From NCBI RefSeq assembly GCF_014805685.1, contig NC_060885.1:24274132-24338131 (forward strand): DNA of 64,000 nt, written 5' to 3'. Of this stretch, positions 59,416-64,000 are shown piece after piece. Numbering within the stretch: position 1 is the stretch's first letter; each line of letters opens with the position of its first letter. Below the pieces are notes generated by a model, which worked only from the letters and a program-made list of their open reading frames with translations, was not told where the DNA came from and did no database searches. Source of the stretch: Silurus meridionalis. Its lineage: Eukaryota > Chordata > Actinopteri > Siluriformes > Siluridae. The position numbers and the translations under genes were made by a program.

Positions 59416-61929
59416 GTAAGTACCATTCATATTCTTATAAACATACATCAGACATGACTTACAGTTTCCAAGGCTTTTAAACAAGCAGTTTCTAAGTCTT
59501 TTAAACAAAAGAAATCTCACTTACTCTCTCAATATTTAATATTTAGTGATTTAACACAAACTTATAACCAAAACAATTTAGAACACATACATTAGTCAAC
59601 ATTAATTTGTTAACTTGATAACGCATTGTCTTTGCTTAAATTTGTATGACAGAAATGCTTGACTTCCGGTTTTATTGTCTACTACTTGTTTGGGGTTTTT
59701 TTTTCTCTAAATTTCTGTTTGCAATTTTGTTTCATGTTAAATGTGTAAATAATAAATCTTTATTCTATCCAGCCACTAGAGGTCAGTATTCACTGTGGGT
59801 TTGTAATTTTGGACCCCGGATGCGCCACACCCTATTTTTGAAAGAATGTCTGATTATACATAATTTGTTTATTTTGATGGTTATGTGATCCACTTCATAC
59901 ATTTAATTCTGCTGATTTATTTCCAGATAATAGAGCAGTCACAGTGTTGTTTTAAAAATACACATCGTCCCATACACACATTTTCTCCAACTTACCTACC
60001 ATTATATTCCTTTTGCAAATCAGTATCTGATTTAAATTAGTAGCCTTTCAGGTAACCGCAGAGTAAATGTGCGCTCACCCATGTTTTCTCGCTTGTTAAT
60101 TATCCAGGTTGACCAATTTGTTAAACGATGCAAATGCTTTAAATATTGAGACAAATTATTACACATACACACCCTTACAGAAAATCAGGAGCTTCCTCAA
60201 CTAGTAATTTTTTTAGTACTTCATTTCCGTAATGTGTTTTTGTTGAATAACAAATACAGCAGACTAGAAAACTTGTAACCTTTTATTCAAACCAAAAAAG
60301 CCACTCAAATGTCATCTGTCCTTTGGTGTATTGTGTATTTATTAAACAATGTGGTTTTTGTAACAGTTTATGTGCCAGATTATATGTATATTTAATGCTT
60401 TGATTTGGTCTGAAAACCTCTCTAAAAAAATACTTAAAAGTAAAAAAAAAAAAAAAAAAAACCTATAAAACAAAATAAGCCTCAAGAACTATACAGCTCC
60501 ACCCATGTGGATTTTTTTTTAATTTGCATAATGTGCAAAACCTACTTTTGGGAACTAGTCCTAGGATTTTTGGGACTTTTGACCAGTCTTTACTAATTTG
60601 ATGCCATGCTACTCACATGCTGAAATATGGGTGTGATCTTCCCAGTCTATACAAGAAAATTGGAGCCTTATTTATTCAAACAGGTTTTGCGTTGATGCAT
60701 AATCTTAAAAGGTAGCTATTTTAAATGCAAAGCTTGGGGTGTGGTTAGACACAGGCGGTGGAGCAAAACTCTGATAACTGTTTTTCAAGAGCCATCGAAC
60801 TGAATCATAATAACAAGCAATTAACAGTCCAACCAAAACTGACATTTTGTATGCATTTAGGTGCGAATGTATGTGTGAATTTTGATGATTGATTGATTAG
60901 TTTAAATATATGGCTGCCAATAAGATTAAAATTAAGCTATCATTATGATATTTGAACAGAAAGTTTAGGTACAGACCCACTGGTAACTTATGCAATCTCA
61001 TTTAAAGCATCTTAAATGATGCTTTAAATCTTTAATGATGCTTTATCTTATCATGTTAACATTTCTAAACAATATGCCAACATTCAGTCAGTTCTGATGC
61101 TTTATGTTGCGACTTCATTTAATTATTATTGTTTCATTCTAGTATGACAGCTCGTTGACACCCAAATTTATGTCAGGAGATAAAAGGTGTAATGTATTTA
61201 GTGTTTTCTTTTTAACACATTTATTAAAACATATACATAAGCCTATGTATTACTAATATAACTGTGTAATGTATTCTGTGGGTAAAAAGTAATTATGTAA
61301 TTGTATAAAGAAATAACAGTAATCATGTATTTTTGTGTGGTAGTGTAGAATTTCAGAGCTAAAGATGTATCAGAGATATTCTTCATGTAGTGTGTCAGAA
61401 AATGCATAGTAACGTTATTGACCACACGGACATGATGCAATGAGGTAAAACAGAACTTGTCATTTGATCATCTGTTTAAACAGCAGCTTGAACACAGCTG
61501 TGTTTGTGGACAATGTTCGTCACCTCTCTGAGCAGAGCAATCAAATGGAAGTATTTGTCATATCGATTATATATGGTCATGCGCTTGCACGTAGAGGGCA
61601 AAAGTCTGCATGCATTGCTTCATGCACAATATAATCAAATAAAATATTAGGATGATAGACACATTGTGATCAACAATAAACTGCAACAATAAAAAGCACA
61701 CTTAAACGATATACTTTAAAGGTCTTGAATTCTGTAAATGTTACATGTTTACTTACAAATTATTAGTATGATATGCTACTGTGTAAAACAAAAAAAAGGA
61801 CCAAAGGATAATCCCCATATTCACCCGTTTATCAGTTGTGACTTCATTTGTCTTTTATTAACGTGTATCCTGTGTCCATTTGTAGATACATAATTTTAAT
61901 AAAAGGACGTCACTTACTTTATCCATTAG
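59416..61929 (+). other. timm23 intron 4 (about 2.5 kb)
   Basis: AT-rich intron without a recognised exon or mobile element. Confidence 0.7.
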
Positions 61930-61988
61930 AATCCTAAACCTGGTGACTCGCCAGGGAGCTACATGGGCGAACACTCTGGGCTCAGTGG
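61930..61988 (+). CDS. timm23 exon 5: third membrane segment region
   Basis: 59 nt encoding (Q)ILNLVTRQGATWANTLGSV then first base of alanine. Matches the Tim23 ILNxVTRQGA-WANTLGS motif, which packs in the channel-forming membrane part. Acceptor CCATTAG, donor GTGAGT, leaves in phase 1. Confidence 0.96.
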
Positions 61989-63265
61989 GTGAGTACAGTT
62001 ACTGTCCATATGAATAATATTGTTTACAATTTCCAAAAATTGTGTTTCTGGATCAGGGATGCAGTCGATCTAAGGAATGCACACACATTCACACACTAAT
62101 TCACACTGATGTATATGACTGGGTGATATATACATTTTTGCAAAGTAAAGAATTTCATGATAATTACTTGACAAACGTTTCTGAGATATTGTTGTATAGA
62201 TGTTACAATTTTGTACATTTGCAAATTAATTGGATAAAAACTGAACAAATGCAATTGATTTGATTTGATGATTTTTTTTGTAGACATTTTGTCAGACTCA
62301 GTTTAACAGTTTTGCAGACCACTTATAAGTTAAAATAGATAGTACTGTTAATGCATCATGTACCATAGAAATGTTTTAAAGTATCGTGATACAATATCTT
62401 TTGTCGTATTGCTCAGGCTTCATTTAGCGTAACCAGTTCTCCTTCCTATTTGCATGTTTTGGGGAATTCCACGTTAACTATGGAAGAAGATTTGATGAAT
62501 GGTTTTTACGTCACAAAAACATGGAGCTTTTTAAACAAGGCTTTGAATGTCCCCTGTATTTAATGGGAAAAGTCTTATTTTCAAACATTTTCAAGTTTTT
62601 TATTTTATTAACATTAAAAGGTTCAATTAATTGAGGCTTAAATTGTCTGTTTTATAGACACACAGCCAGGATAATTATTTCCTCTTCCTCGTGTTAATAT
62701 AGTTATGTATTTTCTGTGCTTCCTTTTTTCCCTATTCATATGGTTTGTCTTATGATTTATGATTCATTTATGTAATGACTTTTACATTGTGTAATTACAA
62801 TAGAACAGAAATATGAAATTTGCATTCAAATATACAATATGCTTTGTCATTTTTAACAACGGATTCTCTTCCCGAGCCAAATCTTAAATCCTAATCTTAA
62901 ATCTGCACTTAAAACCTACCTTTTTAGGATAGCTTTCAGGTGATTTTTCTATTTTCGCGATGTCTCTGTGGTGTTTATTTTAATTATTATTTTTATTTAT
63001 TTATTTTCCTCCAGTTTTTTCAGCTTTGCGAAGTAAAGTTCAAAGGCACTATATAAAATAAAGATTATTATTATATTATCACACTGATTAACAGATCGTT
63101 TTGTGTAATATTGCCCTGTACAAAAGCAAACTGTGTGAACTATTTCTAATAATAATAATGAATGTAATATTGAATTTTTTTTTTTTTTTTTTTTTTTGTC
63201 CAGAACAAATCTAACATGGCATTTAGAGCAAAGATAACATAACGTGTATGTGTGTATATGCACAG
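61989..63265 (+). other. timm23 intron 5, with a LINE 3' end fragment
   Basis: About 1.3 kb intron. At about 62862-63085 it carries a + strand LINE tail: coding-like AAATCTGCACTTAAAACCTA (fish LINE ORF2 end) followed by CACTATATAAAATAAAGATT and (TTA)n. Confidence 0.7.
62862..63085 (+). mobile_element. Non-LTR LINE 3' end fragment
   Basis: AAATCTGCACTTAAAACCTA corresponds to a LSALKTYLF-type end of a fish LINE ORF2, and CACTATATAAAATAAAGATT then ATTATTATT is the matching 3' tail. Only about 220 bp remain. Confidence 0.5.
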
Positions 63266-63376
63266 CTCTATTATACAGCACATTTGGTGTAATCATCGAA
63301 AAAATCAGAGGAGCAGAGGATGATCTCAACACAATGGCTGCTGGCACAATGACTGGTATCCTCTACAAATCTCCAG
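63266..63376 (+). CDS. timm23 exon 6; gene continues beyond the window
   Basis: 111 nt encoding (A)LLYSTFGVIIEKIRGAEDDL then NTMAAGTMTGILYKSP and the first base of glycine. The RGAEDDLN and AAGTMTG motifs are diagnostic for Tim23. Acceptor TATGCACAG, donor GTAAGG. The remaining C-terminal exon or exons (fourth membrane segment and tail) were not seen before 64000, so the gene is truncated by the window edge. Confidence 0.97.
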
Positions 63377-64000
63377 GTAAGGAAACAAGGGGTTATTTCT
63401 AACAAAAATAATAAATTCTGTCAGGAATAATACAGAATCAAAAAAGGCAGAAAAACAGGTGGTACAAAGCAACTCTATAAGCTCTGATTTATTGCTGGAA
63501 CAGTGTATGTGGATGAGCAATTGATATTAATTTCCCTGGTATTTCAATATTTTCTCGAAATGTGGTGTGTGTTTCACATATCGGTGTAGCAAATGTAGAT
63601 TAGCATTTGACTTGGAGTCAGATTATGTTGTCACGCAACAAAGTCACAAGTGTCTCTAAAATGATTTTCCAGCAAGTTGATGCACATCAGCTGTATGTGT
63701 GCGTGGGTTGCGTTTGGGGTTTTTTGATATCAGTTTCATATTTTTACACTGCTGTGGGGAAACACAAAGAGAAAACATGTGCTTAAATCTTCCCAATTAC
63801 ACTTGAGGAAGTTGAACTGAGGAAGTGTACATTACAACAGTAGTTGCAATTAGTAGTTTATACAGTAGGCGTTGTACACATATACACGGCCCTCTTTGAA
63901 ATTCTTATTTTTAAATTTAAATCTTTTATCTTTTGCTGTACATTAAAGACATTTGATTTGGTGTTCAAAAGGTTAATATTTCTATGTAGTTCTGCTCTGA

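Overview
This window looks like teleost fish nuclear DNA, possibly an otophysan such as a catfish. The genes are vertebrate, with short GT-AG exons in long introns. (TG)n, (TC)n and (TA)n microsatellites are very dense, and there are Tc1-family elements, tRNA-derived SINEs and an RTE-type LINE of kinds common in fish. The clade guess is inference. No bacterial, organellar or CRISPR content was seen.

Layout. From 1 to about 33.95 kb lies the 3' two thirds of a quaking-family (QKI, STAR/KH RNA-binding protein) gene on the + strand. Exons are at 4677-4820, 24561-24648, 25177-25482, 27753-27778 (QKI-6-type end), 28767-28841 and 31646-31662 (QKI-5-type end), followed by a probable 3' UTR with a candidate poly(A) signal at 33923. 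The upstream exons (dimerisation domain and first half of KH) lie outside the window. From 34 to 51 kb is an intergenic stretch dominated by mobile elements: an RTE-type LINE inserted into a SINE with a 17-bp target duplication (38152-41013), and a nested cluster with about 200-bp inverted arms (41684-44898) that carries a Tc1 element with an uninterrupted DD34E transposase ORF. At 53751-55163 on the - strand is a single-exon ORF for a six-finger C2H2 zinc-finger protein. A CpG-rich putative promoter (about 55.56-55.98 kb) lies behind its start. From 57594 onward on the + strand is timm23 (mitochondrial inner-membrane translocase subunit), with six coding exons visible; the last exon or exons lie beyond the window.

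How the genes relate. qki, the zinc-finger gene and timm23 are unrelated in function. The zinc-finger gene and timm23 are divergent, with coding starts about 2.4 kb apart. Within qki, alternative 3' ends make isoforms that differ at the C-terminus: one carries the nuclear-localisation tail (QKI-5 type) and one the short cytoplasmic-type tail (QKI-6 type). A QKI-binding hexamer, ACTAAC, overlaps the QKI-5 stop codon, which fits known autoregulation of this family.

I did not find a clearly new biological system. The observations most worth a second look are the tandem in-frame 3' splice sites in qki, the ACTAAY sites around its alternative last exons, the nested inverted-arm transposon cluster with a one-ended Tc1, and an unrecognised ORF downstream of a TATA box at about 1.3-1.7 kb.
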